Positions 39,441 to 47,416 of a stretch of DNA of 64,000 bases are shown piece after piece. How positions within the stretch are numbered: the first letter of the stretch is position 1; each line of letters opens with the position of its first letter. The stretch is from contig CALVHS010000021.1 in assembly GCA_944328665.1 (NCBI GenBank), positions 1 through 64,000 of the forward strand. Direction: 5' to 3'. The notes under the pieces are model-generated. The model was given only the letters and a program-made list of their open reading frames with translations, made no database searches and had not been told where the DNA came from. Source of the DNA: an uncultured Clostridia bacterium. Its GTDB lineage: Bacteria; Bacillota; Clostridia; Christensenellales; Borkfalkiaceae. The translations under genes were made by a program, and so were the position numbers.

Positions 39441-39488
39441 TTTTAATAATTATACAATAAAAACGCAGCTTTTATGAATAATCGAAAA

Positions 39489-39941
39489 TCATACGGCTTC
39501 CTGCGGCAGCTGTGGGAAAAACGCGGCGATCTCCGCGGCGGCAAACTGTTCTCTGCGGAAGCGATCGAACGGGATGCGCCGAAGCAGGGTGAAGCGCTCT
39601 TGCGAGCCGTCCTTATAAAAATACAGAACAAAGCGCATCCCGTCGTAAAGAACCTTTTCCAGTTCCTCCGGCGCAAAAGTATACGCGCCGCCTCTGACTT
39701 TGACATTGACGACGCCCCCCGCGTACACAAGTTCGTAAACGAGCGCATACTTCACTTTGGCAAGATACAAAACGAGCAGGACGGTAAAGCCGGCGATGCA
39801 TGCCCCCGAAGCCAAAAAGAACAACCCGTCCCCTTGCAGCGCCGCGACCGCAAAACCCATCGCCGCGGCAAGCAAAACGGCGCTCCCCGCAAGAAAGAAC
39901 TTTTTCAGCGTCCCGATCCACCGCAGAATATCCGGTTTCAT
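39489..39941 (-). CDS. Hypothetical two-helix membrane protein
   Basis: About 150 residues, not recognised. Two adjacent membrane helices (FFLAGSAVLLAAAMGFAVAA and FFLASGACIAGFTVLLVLYL) are followed by a soluble part (VYAGGVVNVKVRG, MRFVLYFYKDGSQERF) that may be PH-like. AAGGAGG lies before ATG at 39941; a GTG six bases earlier is also possible. The SD overlaps the stop of the DUF45 gene, so the three genes 39489-41332 form an operon. Confidence 0.7.
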   Translation of the reverse strand: MKPDILRWIGTLKKFFLAGSAVLLAAAMGFAVAALQGDGLFFLASGACIAGFTVLLVLYLAKVKYALVYELVYAGGVVNVKVRGGAYTFAPEELEKVLYDGMRFVLYFYKDGSQERFTLLRRIPFDRFRREQFAAAEIAAFFPQLPQEAV

Positions 39942-39951
39942 AGCCACCTCC

Positions 39952-40605
39952 TTACCGCGAACGGTACAAAAGCGTGAGGAATGAATACTCCTTCAGCCGC
40001 TTCTTGCGCGCTGCCTGGTCGGGCAGCACGCGCGCGACCTCCGCCCAAAATGAGGGCGAATGGTCGAGATGTAAAAGATGACACAACTCGTGTACGATGA
40101 CATAGTCGCACAGATCTTCCGGCAACATGACAAGCCGCCAATTCAGGCGGATGCGCCGGCGCGCGTCACAGCAGCCCCAACGAGACTTGAAGTCGCGCGC
40201 CGAGACGTCTTCCGGCATCCGGCCCACCGCCCTCGCCCAAACGGCCGTCTTTTCCGCCAAGAGAAAGAAGTATTCTTTCTCAAAATAGGCGCGCACGCTT
40301 TCCGCCCTCTTCAGATAAAAGACGCCGTCTTTCTCCTCGTTTTCGGCACCGCCGAACACGACGGGATATGCCCGCCCCCGAAAGAGCACGGCGCGCCCCG
40401 CGCGCACGTCCGCAAATTTTTCCGCCGACGCAGCAAAACGCGCGAGCTTGGCGCGTATCCAGCCCTCATGCGCCCCGACAAAAGCGGCGATCTTTTCATC
40501 CTGCATGCCGAAGGGCGCGCGCACGACGACCGACCCTTCCCGCACGGTGACGGAGATCGTTTTTCGCCTGCCGCGTTCAACGGAATACGCGACGTCTTTA
40601 TGCAA
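39952..40605 (-). CDS. DUF45/YgjP-type metallopeptidase
   Basis: A 217-residue protein of the SprT-like/YgjP group, with zinc motif IVHELCHLLHLDHSPSFW and the upstream signature SRWGCCDARRRIRLNWRLVMLP. In E. coli YgjP has been described as acting on UTP; the function in Clostridia is uncertain. The start overlaps the thioesterase stop by 8 bases. Confidence 0.85.
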   Translation of the reverse strand: MHKDVAYSVERGRRKTISVTVREGSVVVRAPFGMQDEKIAAFVGAHEGWIRAKLARFAASAEKFADVRAGRAVLFRGRAYPVVFGGAENEEKDGVFYLKRAESVRAYFEKEYFFLLAEKTAVWARAVGRMPEDVSARDFKSRWGCCDARRRIRLNWRLVMLPEDLCDYVIVHELCHLLHLDHSPSFWAEVARVLPDQAARKKRLKEYSFLTLLYRSR

Positions 40606-41332
40606 AACGAATGCGCGCCGCCACGGCAGTCTCGCCGTTTCTGACGCCCTCCACGGAAAACTCCCCGGGGGTCACCTCCTGCCGGTAAAAATCGAGCACG
40701 TCTCCCTCCACGCTCTGGCGAACATAGTGGATCTGAAAATCGCGCAGGCTGTACCCTTCCAATTCCCGCAAGGAAAAACAATCGAACAGATGATCGGCAT
40801 ACTTGACGTTGTTGACGTGGCGGTTGAGATCGATCTCCGAATAGGCGACCTTGACGGAAAAGGCAGGCGCGATGCGCGCGCATCCTTCCCATTCTCCCCC
40901 GTCCGCATCCGCGGCATGCTCTTCGAAAAAACTTTCAAGTTTGCAGGGCACGCGGGAGGCTGGCACGATCCTGCCCTTTCCGTTCAGGATACACCAACGG
41001 GAAAAAGCCGAGATCAGCCTTTCGCCGCCCTCGCCCTCCACGCAAAAACTGCGCTCGAAGATCGCTTTGTTGGGTGCATGCGGCCAGGTCACGACGGCGA
41101 GCTTTTCCCCGCAGACGGGGCGGCGCTCGATCTTGACAAAGATCTTGGACAAGACCCAATGCATATCCTGCGCGCGCAGCTCGCCGTCGCCCATACCGAT
41201 CAGCCCGGCATGCGCCGCCGCGATCTCCTGAAACAGCGCTAAGATCGCCGAGGGCTTGATCTCCCGGCGAAAATCGGTTTCATAATTTTTCAGGACGGTC
41301 TCCGTCCTCAAGCTCTTTTCACAATCGCTCAT
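40598..41332 (-). CDS. Acyl-ACP thioesterase (FatA/FatB family)
   Basis: Releases fatty acids from acyl-ACP. The 244-residue protein has two hotdog halves; the second shows AYSEIDLNRHVNNVKYADH, matching the plant/bacterial DxNxHVNNxxY active-site motif, and the first shows MHWVLSKIFVKI and FCVEG. I start at 41332 because GGGAG lies 7 bases before it; the ATG at 41338 is only one base away. It is divergent from the PadR gene and begins a three-gene operon. Confidence 0.9.
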   Translation of the reverse strand: MSDCEKSLRTETVLKNYETDFRREIKPSAILALFQEIAAAHAGLIGMGDGELRAQDMHWVLSKIFVKIERRPVCGEKLAVVTWPHAPNKAIFERSFCVEGEGGERLISAFSRWCILNGKGRIVPASRVPCKLESFFEEHAADADGGEWEGCARIAPAFSVKVAYSEIDLNRHVNNVKYADHLFDCFSLRELEGYSLRDFQIHYVRQSVEGDVLDFYRQEVTPGEFSVEGVRNGETAVAARIRFA

Positions 41333-41355
41333 AAACATGCTCCCTTTCTTCTTTT

Positions 41356-41384
41356 ATTTTACAATAAACGAAGAAAAAAGTCCA
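41356..41384 (-). promoter_or_regulatory. Promoter of the thioesterase operon
   Basis: Minus strand: -35 TGGACT (41379-41384), 17-base spacer, -10 TAAAAT (41356-41361), 24 bases before the ATG. It lies back to back with the padR promoter about 110 bases away, so the regulator might control both. Confidence 0.6.
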
Positions 41385-41495
41385 CACTTTGCACGCACTT
41401 CGAGGTCAAAAGAAAAAACGGCGGGAAATTTATGTTTATATCAGGCATACTACTACGCAAATTTGCGGCAATTTCGGGCAAATGAAAAAATACCC

Positions 41496-41524
41496 TTGAC
41501 ACGCTCCACCAAATATTGTATAAT
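41496..41524 (+). promoter_or_regulatory. Consensus sigma-A promoter of the PadR gene
   Basis: TTGACA (41496-41501), 17-base spacer, TATAAT (41519-41524): both hexamers are exact consensus. The start site should lie near 41531, directly at the SD AAAGGAGG, so the leader is only about 15 bases. Confidence 0.88.
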
Positions 41525-41545
41525 ATGTGCAAAAGGAGGCACAAA

Positions 41546-43453
41546 ATGGATCCTACGAATGAACATGAAAACGCCTCTGCCATCAGCAGCGACTTGATCC
41601 GCGGCCACATCAACACGATCATTTTGCGGACGCTCTATGACGGAGATAAATACGGATACGAGATCATCAATGAGATCGAAGAAAAGAGCAAAGGGCAGTA
41701 TTCCCTCAAACAGCCCACCCTTTACAGCGCGCTCAAGCGGCTGGAAAGCCAAGATTACGTCACTTCCTATTGGGGCGGCGTATCCAACGGCGGCAGACGT
41801 AAATATTTCCAGATCACCGACAAGGGCAAAAAAGTGGTCGAACAGAACCTTGCCGAGTGGGAATACTCGCGTACGGTCATCGACAGCTTGATCTCGGAAA
41901 AAGATTACGACTTCAACAATCCCCCTCCCTCCGCAGTGGATTTTTCCCTCCTGAAAAAGTCCACGACGCGCGTCTCTGCCGCCGCTCCCGAACTCGGGCA
42001 CGACGACATCGACCTCGCCCCGTATGAAGAAGCCGCCCCCGCAGACGAGCCTCCCGCACAAAAGGATGATGCGCCCCTTGCGGAACTTCCTTCCGAGACG
42101 GAGGCGGAAACCGTCACGCCTGCGGGAGATGCGGGACAAGACGCCGCCGAAGAGACGGCACAAGACGCAGCCGAAGAGACGGCACAAGACGCAGCCGCGG
42201 ATGAATTGGACGAAGCGCCTGCACCGAGCCGGCCCGCCATGCATCTCGAAAGCGAAGCCCCCAAAACGGAGACGAAAGTTTCCGCCGCGGAAAGCACGGC
42301 AAGTTCTGCCGCCTCCACACGCGTTTCAGACGCGCCCGCCTTTGCCCGCTCGGACGATACGGACGAAAACGGCGAACGGACTAAGCCGTTCGGCGGCAGC
42401 TATACCTGGGTAGATCAAGAACAGCGCCGTATCCAGCACGAAAATTACCGCAATCTTGTAGGCGATGACGACGACGCAAATTCCTTCTATTACGAACAGG
42501 TCGCACGCAACAACCGTGCGGGAGATGCGCGCGCCTCTTCCTCTTCGGCGCGAACGTCCTCTTCTTATACGAACCCTTCCTATTATAACAGAGACGACGC
42601 CTACGGCGAAGATACATACCGCGGCGAATACGGAGACGATTACAGCGGGGACGCCTTCATGGAAAACAGGGCGATCTCTTCCGAGCTCCTCTATTCCAAC
42701 CGCTCTCCCGCGGAGCGCAACTACAAAGAGCTCCTCACGCGCCTGTATGACAACAGCGCGCGGCAGGTATATTATCCGGACCAAGAGGAAGAATACTATC
42801 CCGAAGAAAACTACGGCGAGACGCAGCAGCCCGCAGCGGAGGCGGCGCAGCCGGATGACGTTGCGCAGCCCGCGCGATCCGCGCCGCAGGAAGCGGCCGC
42901 GGCGGAAGCGCCCGGCGACGCAGCAATGGCCAGCAACGTAGAATTCTACGATATCGAAGAGCGCGCCGAAAGCGACGGCATCCGCGTCATGACCTCCAAC
43001 GGTTCGCGCAACCGCACGGTCGCCAAATCATACGGCAATACCTTCGACAAAGGCAAGGCGCTGTTCATGAGCGCGCTCTGCGTATTCGTCATCGCCCTCG
43101 TCGAAAGCGTGATCAACCTCTGTATCCGCAACGTGATCCACGCGGGCACCGCTTATGTCGTCATCCCCTTTGTCTGCGCCTTTGTGATGTTCGGCGTGTT
43201 CCTTTTCCTGTATCTGCGCGGGTTCGGCAAAAACAGCCGCAAGACGCAATCGCGCTCTTATCTGTCCGCAAGCCTGATCCTGTTCGCAAACCTGGTCGTC
43301 ATCGTCTGCGTGATCGCCTACCTGCTGATCATCAACTCCGATGCTGCGGTTTCCTTCCTGCAGATCTTAAAATACGCCATCCTCCCCTGCGTCTTTGCCT
43401 TCAACATCCCCGTCTTTGCTTTCTTTTATAACTACCACAGCAACAGGCAATGA
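41546..43453 (+). CDS. PadR-like regulator with acidic linker and C-terminal membrane domain
   Basis: The only well-supported plus-strand gene. Residues 1-110 are a PadR-type winged helix: DLIRGHINTIILRTLYDGDKYGYEIINEI, SLKQPTLYSALKRLE, GGRRKYFQITDKGK. Residues 110-480 are a low-complexity, acidic Ala/Glu/Asp/Ser/Tyr-rich stretch with an EETAQDAA repeat. The last 120 or so residues hold about four membrane helices (FMSALCVFVIALVESVIN, YVVIPFVCAFVMFGVFLFLY, LILFANLVVIVCVIAYLLII, YAILPCVFAFNIPVFAFFY). So a DNA-binding domain appears tethered to the membrane. The ligand and targets are unknown; the divergent thioesterase operon is a candidate. Start at 41546 after AAAGGAGG. Confidence 0.88.
   Translation: MDPTNEHENASAISSDLIRGHINTIILRTLYDGDKYGYEIINEIEEKSKGQYSLKQPTLYSALKRLESQDYVTSYWGGVSNGGRRKYFQITDKGKKVVEQNLAEWEYSRTVIDSLISEKDYDFNNPPPSAVDFSLLKKSTTRVSAAAPELGHDDIDLAPYEEAAPADEPPAQKDDAPLAELPSETEAETVTPAGDAGQDAAEETAQDAAEETAQDAAADELDEAPAPSRPAMHLESEAPKTETKVSAAESTASSAASTRVSDAPAFARSDDTDENGERTKPFGGSYTWVDQEQRRIQHENYRNLVGDDDDANSFYYEQVARNNRAGDARASSSSARTSSSYTNPSYYNRDDAYGEDTYRGEYGDDYSGDAFMENRAISSELLYSNRSPAERNYKELLTRLYDNSARQVYYPDQEEEYYPEENYGETQQPAAEAAQPDDVAQPARSAPQEAAAAEAPGDAAMASNVEFYDIEERAESDGIRVMTSNGSRNRTVAKSYGNTFDKGKALFMSALCVFVIALVESVINLCIRNVIHAGTAYVVIPFVCAFVMFGVFLFLYLRGFGKNSRKTQSRSYLSASLILFANLVVIVCVIAYLLIINSDAAVSFLQILKYAILPCVFAFNIPVFAFFYNYHSNRQ
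42149..42196. repeat. 24-bp tandem repeat in the PadR linker
   Basis: GAAGAGACGGCACAAGACGCAGCC occurs twice in tandem, encoding EETAQDAA twice, with a related GQDAA just before. In frame, so copy changes would only alter linker length. Confidence 0.9.
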
Positions 43454-43457
43454 TCGA

Positions 43458-43481
43458 AAGCCCCGCCGTCCGGCGGGGCTT
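43458..43481. terminator. Bidirectional terminator between the PadR gene and the kinase gene
   Basis: An 11-bp perfect stem, AAGCCCCGCCG, with a 2-base loop is followed by TTTT on the plus strand and CTTTC on the minus strand. It lies 5 bases past the PadR stop and 43 bases past the kinase stop. Confidence 0.85.
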
Positions 43482-43523
43482 TTCCTTTGCTCGGCGATGC
43501 CGTCGGCCTTGCGCGGCGTGCCG

Positions 43524-44033
43524 TCAAACTTTTTTGCAGGCGCCTGCAAACCACTCTTTCGCCCGGTCTGCCGACGAAAAAATACGGTACGGAACGCCGC
43601 TCTCTTCCAGGCTGTCCAGCATTTGCGGCAAAACAGCCTCACGATATCCCTCGATCCATTTTGCAAAATCTTCGTCGAGCCGTTCTATGCAGCCGTCCGG
43701 CATATCCGGACGCGACCTGCCCGCATACTTTTCCGCCCGCTCTTTCGCGTTACGCAGACAAACGTCCGTATCCACGTCGAGCACGGCACAAAAATCCGCA
43801 CGGCGCAGCCTCCAAGAAAAAGTTCTGTGATAGTTGCCGTCCAAGACCCAGGCAGGCTTTTCCAGCTCTTTTGCCAGCAGTAAGTCAAACTCATCCGCCG
43901 TCCTGTTCACCCAGCCCGAAAGCCACCACAGCCTATCCAGATGCACCACGGGAAGGTCGAACATTTTGCCGAGCTCTTTCGCAAGCGTGCTTTTCCCCGC
44001 GCCGCCGTTTCCGATCACCAAAATCCTTTGCAT
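43524..44033 (-). CDS. P-loop kinase-like protein (FlaR/topology modulation family)
   Basis: About 170 residues. It has an adenylate-kinase-like P-loop, IGNGGAGKSTLAKELG, and VVHLDRLWWLSGW, WVLDGNY and the Arg-rich lid region (RNAKERAEKYAGRSRPDM), as in proteins called topology modulation protein FlaR or AAA family ATPase. The substrate is unknown. Start chosen at 44033 (MQRILVIG), which leaves a 14-base overlap with the 3' end of tlyA. Confidence 0.8.
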   Translation of the reverse strand: MQRILVIGNGGAGKSTLAKELGKMFDLPVVHLDRLWWLSGWVNRTADEFDLLLAKELEKPAWVLDGNYHRTFSWRLRRADFCAVLDVDTDVCLRNAKERAEKYAGRSRPDMPDGCIERLDEDFAKWIEGYREAVLPQMLDSLEESGVPYRIFSSADRAKEWFAGACKKV

Positions 44034-44047
44034 ACGCCCCTTGCAGA

Positions 44048-44818
44048 TCATGTGAGCGCACATGCCGCCCTCATGATCTTTTCCGTTGTCAGCGTCCCCT
44101 CTTTTTCCTTTTCGAACAGGACGACATATTCAACGTTTTTATGCGCCTTCAGCGGCGCGTTCGTGATTTTTTTCGCATACAGGCCGCACTCTTCCGCCGC
44201 CGAACTGACAAAAAGCAACGCCCTGCCCCTTTCCTTTTCGTCTTTCACGATGCCGCGTTTCCCGAGCGCTTTTCTCCCGCATTCGAATTGCGGCTTTACG
44301 AGCAGCAACGCCTTTCCCTTTGCCGAGAGGATCTCCGCCACGGCAGGCAGGATATGCGTGAGCGAAATAAAACTTACGTCCGCCGTAACGCCGCCGATCT
44401 CTTCCGGAAAATCTTCCCTTTTAAGATAGCGCGCATTGACGTTATCCATGACGCGCACGCGCGGATCGGCGCGCAGGCTTTCCGCCAGCTGACTTTCTCC
44501 CACGTCCACGGCATACACGCGGCGGGCGCCGCCCTGCAAAAGACAATCGGTAAACCCGCCCGTACTTGCGCCGAGGTCGGCAAAAACCCGTCCGTCCGCC
44601 CGCTCGCCGAATTCGCAGAGCGCCTTATAAAGTTTGAAGCCCCCTTCCGAAACAAAGGAGACTTCCCTCTCTTTTATGTCGACGATATCCCCGTCGCGCA
44701 CCTCGTCCGCCGCCGAAGCGACCCTGCCGTTGCGCGTCACAAGCCCTTCGGCAATGGCGCGCGCCGCCTTGGTGCGGGAACCGAATCCGTGTTCCGCCAA
44801 ATACTTGTCCAGCCGCAT
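44048..44818 (-). CDS. tlyA: TlyA-family 2'-O-methyltransferase / hemolysin-like protein
   Basis: About 256 residues: N-terminal S4 RNA-binding domain (RLDKYLAEHGFGSRTKAARAIAEG) and a FtsJ-like SAM domain (FADLGASTGGFTDCLLQGGA, VDVGESQLA, VKPQFECGR). TlyA methylates 16S and 23S rRNA in mycobacteria; the Firmicutes YqxC role is less clear. Start at 44818, sharing one base with the ispA stop (TGATG). In related genomes nadK follows; here a kinase gene does. Confidence 0.9.
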   Translation of the reverse strand: MRLDKYLAEHGFGSRTKAARAIAEGLVTRNGRVASAADEVRDGDIVDIKEREVSFVSEGGFKLYKALCEFGERADGRVFADLGASTGGFTDCLLQGGARRVYAVDVGESQLAESLRADPRVRVMDNVNARYLKREDFPEEIGGVTADVSFISLTHILPAVAEILSAKGKALLLVKPQFECGRKALGKRGIVKDEKERGRALLFVSSAAEECGLYAKKITNAPLKAHKNVEYVVLFEKEKEGTLTTEKIMRAACALT

Positions 44819-45702
44819 CAGCGCTCCCTGCTCCGCACAGTGCGCGTGAGCTCCTCCAAAAAACCGCATTCGTACGGGAGGTCGGAGAGCAGCTTACAGC
44901 AAAGTTCGCAATAATGATCCGCCTTCGTCTCACAGTAACCGATCCCGTAAATGCGGACAGCCGAGACCTTCTTCTCACGCTCGTCTTTGCCCACTGTCTT
45001 TCCCAGTTTTGCAAAATCTCCGCCCACATCGAGCAAGTCGTCCGTGATCTGGAAAAGCAAGCCGAGATTTTTTCCGTATTCGAGCAGGATCGCCGCAGTG
45101 TTTTCGTCCGCGCCGTACACATAGGCGGGCGCCGCCGCAGCGCTCATAAACATCTTCGCCGTCTTGTTTTGGGCGATAAATTCATACTCCCTCTCGCCGG
45201 CGCCTTCCTGCCCCTGCCAAAAAAGGTCTGCCGCCTGTCCGGCGACCATGCCTAACGCCCCCGCGTTTTTGGCGATCAACAGGGCGGCGTTCAGGTATGT
45301 CCTTCCCTTTTTACACTCCTCGAAGCAGATCTGGTATGCATAATTCAAAAGCGCGTCTCCCGCGAGGATCGCCTGCCCCTCTCCGAATTTTTTATGCGAA
45401 GAGGGCTGACCGCGGCGAAAATCGTCGTCATCCATTGCGGGAAGGTCGTCATGGATCAGGGAATAGGTATGGATCATCTCCAACGCCACCGCCAAGGGCG
45501 CAACGTCCGCAATGCGCCCGCCGAGCATCTGCGCAGCGGCGAACATCAGCACGGGCCGCAGCCGCTTGCCGCCGAGCTGCAGCGAATAGCGAAAACTTTC
45601 GTCCAGTACGGACGGTTTGAAAGAGAGCGCCCCGAGACGGTCTGAAAGCGTCTGTTCAAAGGCGGCGCGCAGCGCATCGTACTTCTTTTGAAATTCCGTC
45701 AA
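44818..45702 (-). CDS. ispA: Farnesyl/geranyl diphosphate synthase
   Basis: Prenyl diphosphate synthase of 294 residues with the first Asp-rich motif DDLPAMDDDDFRRG, the second DDLLDVGGD, and GGKRLRPVL. It starts at a TTG (45702) that overlaps the folD TGA as TTGA, with AAGGAG 6 bases before. The family order ispA-dxs-tlyA has lost dxs here. Makes C15 chains for undecaprenyl and other isoprenoids. Confidence 0.94.
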   Translation of the reverse strand: MTEFQKKYDALRAAFEQTLSDRLGALSFKPSVLDESFRYSLQLGGKRLRPVLMFAAAQMLGGRIADVAPLAVALEMIHTYSLIHDDLPAMDDDDFRRGQPSSHKKFGEGQAILAGDALLNYAYQICFEECKKGRTYLNAALLIAKNAGALGMVAGQAADLFWQGQEGAGEREYEFIAQNKTAKMFMSAAAAPAYVYGADENTAAILLEYGKNLGLLFQITDDLLDVGGDFAKLGKTVGKDEREKKVSAVRIYGIGYCETKADHYCELCCKLLSDLPYECGFLEELTRTVRSRER

Positions 45703-46547
45703 GATCTTCTCCTTATCGCCGCGATATAAGTATTATACAGCAGCATCGTGATCGTCATGGGTCCCACGCCGCCGGGAACGGGCGTGATATACGACGCTTT
45801 TTCCTTTACATTTTCAAAATCGACGTCACCGCAAAGTTTGCCGTTCTCGTCCCTGTCCATGCCGACATCGATGACCACGGCGCCTTGCTTGACCATGTCG
45901 GCGGTGACGAATTTAGCCCTGCCGATCGCCACGACGAGGATATCCGCCTGCGCACACACCTCTTTCAGCCCGCTCGTCTTGCTGTGACAGACGGTGACCG
46001 TTGCGTCCGCATTGACGAGCAGCATCGCCATCGGCTTGCCGACGATGTTCGACCTGCCGAGCACGACCGCCCGCTTGCCCTTGGGATCGATGCCGTATGC
46101 TTCGAGCATCTTCATGACGCCGAACGGCGTACAGGCAACGATCGTCTCACGGTGCATGGCGAGATTTCCCACGTTTTCCGCGCAAAAACCGTCCACGTCC
46201 TTCTCTGCCGGGATCAGAGCGAGGATCTTGCGCTCGTCGAGATGTTTGGGAAGGGGAAGCTGCACCAAGATGCCGTCCACCTTTTCGGAAGCGGCGAGTT
46301 CGCCGACAAGCGCCTCCACGTCCGCCTGCCGGCTTTCGGCGGGCAAATGATAGGAAAAGGAACGGATCCCCGCTTCTTCACACGCCTTGATCTTGTTGCG
46401 CACATATACCTGTGACGCGGGGTCTTCCCCCACCAGCACGACCGCAAGCCCGATCTCTCCCTTCTCTGCCGCAAAGCGGGACACCTTTTCTTTAAGTTCG
46501 CCGCGCAGCTTTGCGGCAAGACTCTTTCCGTCGATCGTCACACTCAT
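45699..46547 (-). CDS. folD: Bifunctional methylene-THF dehydrogenase/cyclohydrolase
   Basis: Interconverts one-carbon forms of tetrahydrofolate. The 282-residue protein has VVGEDPASQVYVRNK, PLPKHLDERKIL, the NADP-binding GRSNIVGKPMAMLL and PVPGGVGPMTITML. Overlaps nusB by 4 bases (ATGA) and ispA by TTGA, a tightly coupled set. xseA and xseB, which normally follow in Bacillus, are absent. Confidence 0.97.
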   Translation of the reverse strand: MSVTIDGKSLAAKLRGELKEKVSRFAAEKGEIGLAVVLVGEDPASQVYVRNKIKACEEAGIRSFSYHLPAESRQADVEALVGELAASEKVDGILVQLPLPKHLDERKILALIPAEKDVDGFCAENVGNLAMHRETIVACTPFGVMKMLEAYGIDPKGKRAVVLGRSNIVGKPMAMLLVNADATVTVCHSKTSGLKEVCAQADILVVAIGRAKFVTADMVKQGAVVIDVGMDRDENGKLCGDVDFENVKEKASYITPVPGGVGPMTITMLLYNTYIAAIRRRS

Positions 46548-46936
46548 TGTTTTTCTCCCGCGATGACCGCCGCAAGTACGCCGTTGACAAAACCCGCACT
46601 CTTCTCGGTCGAATATTTTTTGACGAGCCCGACCGCTTCATCCACGCTGACGACGGGGGGCACATCCTCTATATACATGATCTCCGCCAATGCCAGCAGC
46701 AGCACGCTCCTGTCTACGGGGAACATCCGCCTTTCGGAAAAGCCGATGGCATACCGGTCGAGCATCTCCGCCAGTTCGGCGCGGTGCTGCCCGACCAATG
46801 CGACCAGCTTGTCCGCATATTCCGTCTCCTCTTCGTTCAGTTCCGCCGCCCTATACACGGCGCGGCGGCATTCGTTCTCTCCGAAGCCGGAGGCAAAGAT
46901 CACTTTGAAGGCGCACTCTCTTGCTTTTGATCTCAT
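46544..46936 (-). CDS. nusB: Transcription antitermination factor NusB
   Basis: Small helical RNA-binding factor (130 residues) that binds boxA with NusE. It shows RECAFKVIFA, LLALAEIMYIEDVPPVVSVDEAVGLVKKYSTEKSAGFVNGVLA, the usual C-terminal pattern. It follows asp23 after a hairpin and begins the coupled nusB-folD-ispA-tlyA set. Confidence 0.95.
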   Translation of the reverse strand: MRSKARECAFKVIFASGFGENECRRAVYRAAELNEEETEYADKLVALVGQHRAELAEMLDRYAIGFSERRMFPVDRSVLLLALAEIMYIEDVPPVVSVDEAVGLVKKYSTEKSAGFVNGVLAAVIAGEKQ

Positions 46937-46964
46937 CTCTTCATCGCCTCGTTAAATCTAAAGA

Positions 46965-46988
46965 TTCCCCTCGAAAAGCCGAGGGGAA
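46965..46988 (-). terminator. Terminator-like hairpin after asp23
   Basis: A 9-bp perfect stem, TTCCCCTCG / CGAGGGGAA with a 6-base loop, is followed on the minus strand by TCTTTAGATTT. The T run is interrupted, so it may only attenuate into nusB. Confidence 0.6.
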
Positions 46989-47002
46989 CGATCTTGCTTT
47001 CT

Positions 47003-47350
47003 TCAATTCTGTTCGGCGGCATGCTGCTCTTCAGAAATTTCCACGCCGACGACATACACATCCACCTTGGCGACTTTGTACTTTGTCATCGCCTCGACGT
47101 TGTGTTTGACCGTCTGCTGGATCTTGAAAGCGACATCCGGCACCGTATAACCGTAATCCACCTTGACGGAGATATCCGCATAGATCCCGTCCTTTTCAAA
47201 ATACAGCTTCATGCCCCGCTTTTTGCCGGGTAAAAGTTCTACGCCCTCCACTTCGGACACGGCGAGCGCGATGATGCCGCTTACGATCCCGTCATTATAC
47301 GATACTTTTCCCTTGTGCCCGTCGGGCGAAACACGTCTGAAAAGAGCCAT
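47003..47350 (-). CDS. Asp23/Gls24 family protein (YqhY-like)
   Basis: A 115-residue protein with the Asp23 pattern: GKVSYNDGIVSGIIALAVSEVEGV, then YADISVKVDYGYTVPDVAFKIQQTVKHNVEAMT and KVDVYVVGVEI. YqhY-type members near nusB and acc genes affect lipid homeostasis in Bacillus. It lies between spoIIIAH and nusB as in many Firmicutes, with its own promoter inside an inverted repeat. Confidence 0.92.
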   Translation of the reverse strand: MALFRRVSPDGHKGKVSYNDGIVSGIIALAVSEVEGVELLPGKKRGMKLYFEKDGIYADISVKVDYGYTVPDVAFKIQQTVKHNVEAMTKYKVAKVDVYVVGVEISEEQHAAEQN

Positions 47351-47358
47351 ATTTACTC

Positions 47359-47404
47359 ACTCCGAAATTTTCTGTATCTCTATTATACCATATTTTTTCG
47401 GAGT
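47359..47404. repeat. Inverted repeat around the asp23 -10
   Basis: ACTCCGAAA (47359-47367) and TTTCGGAGT (47396-47404) are perfect 9-bp inverted arms 28 bases apart, enclosing the asp23 -10 and start site. It could be an operator pair or a long-loop stem in the spoIIIAH transcript. Confidence 0.6.
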
Positions 47405-47410
47405 TGAACA
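47382..47410 (-). promoter_or_regulatory. Extended -10 promoter of asp23
   Basis: Minus strand: -35 TGTTCA (47405-47410), 17-base spacer, extended -10 TGGTATAAT (-10 at 47382-47387). The start site should fall near 47375. Confidence 0.6.
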
Positions 47411-47416
47411 GCATTT

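Noticed and set aside
42837..42930. Ala/Pro/Glu-rich repeats in the PadR linker as a possible CRISPR or minisatellite
   Set aside because: They are irregular codon-level repeats of a low-complexity protein, with no constant spacer pattern.
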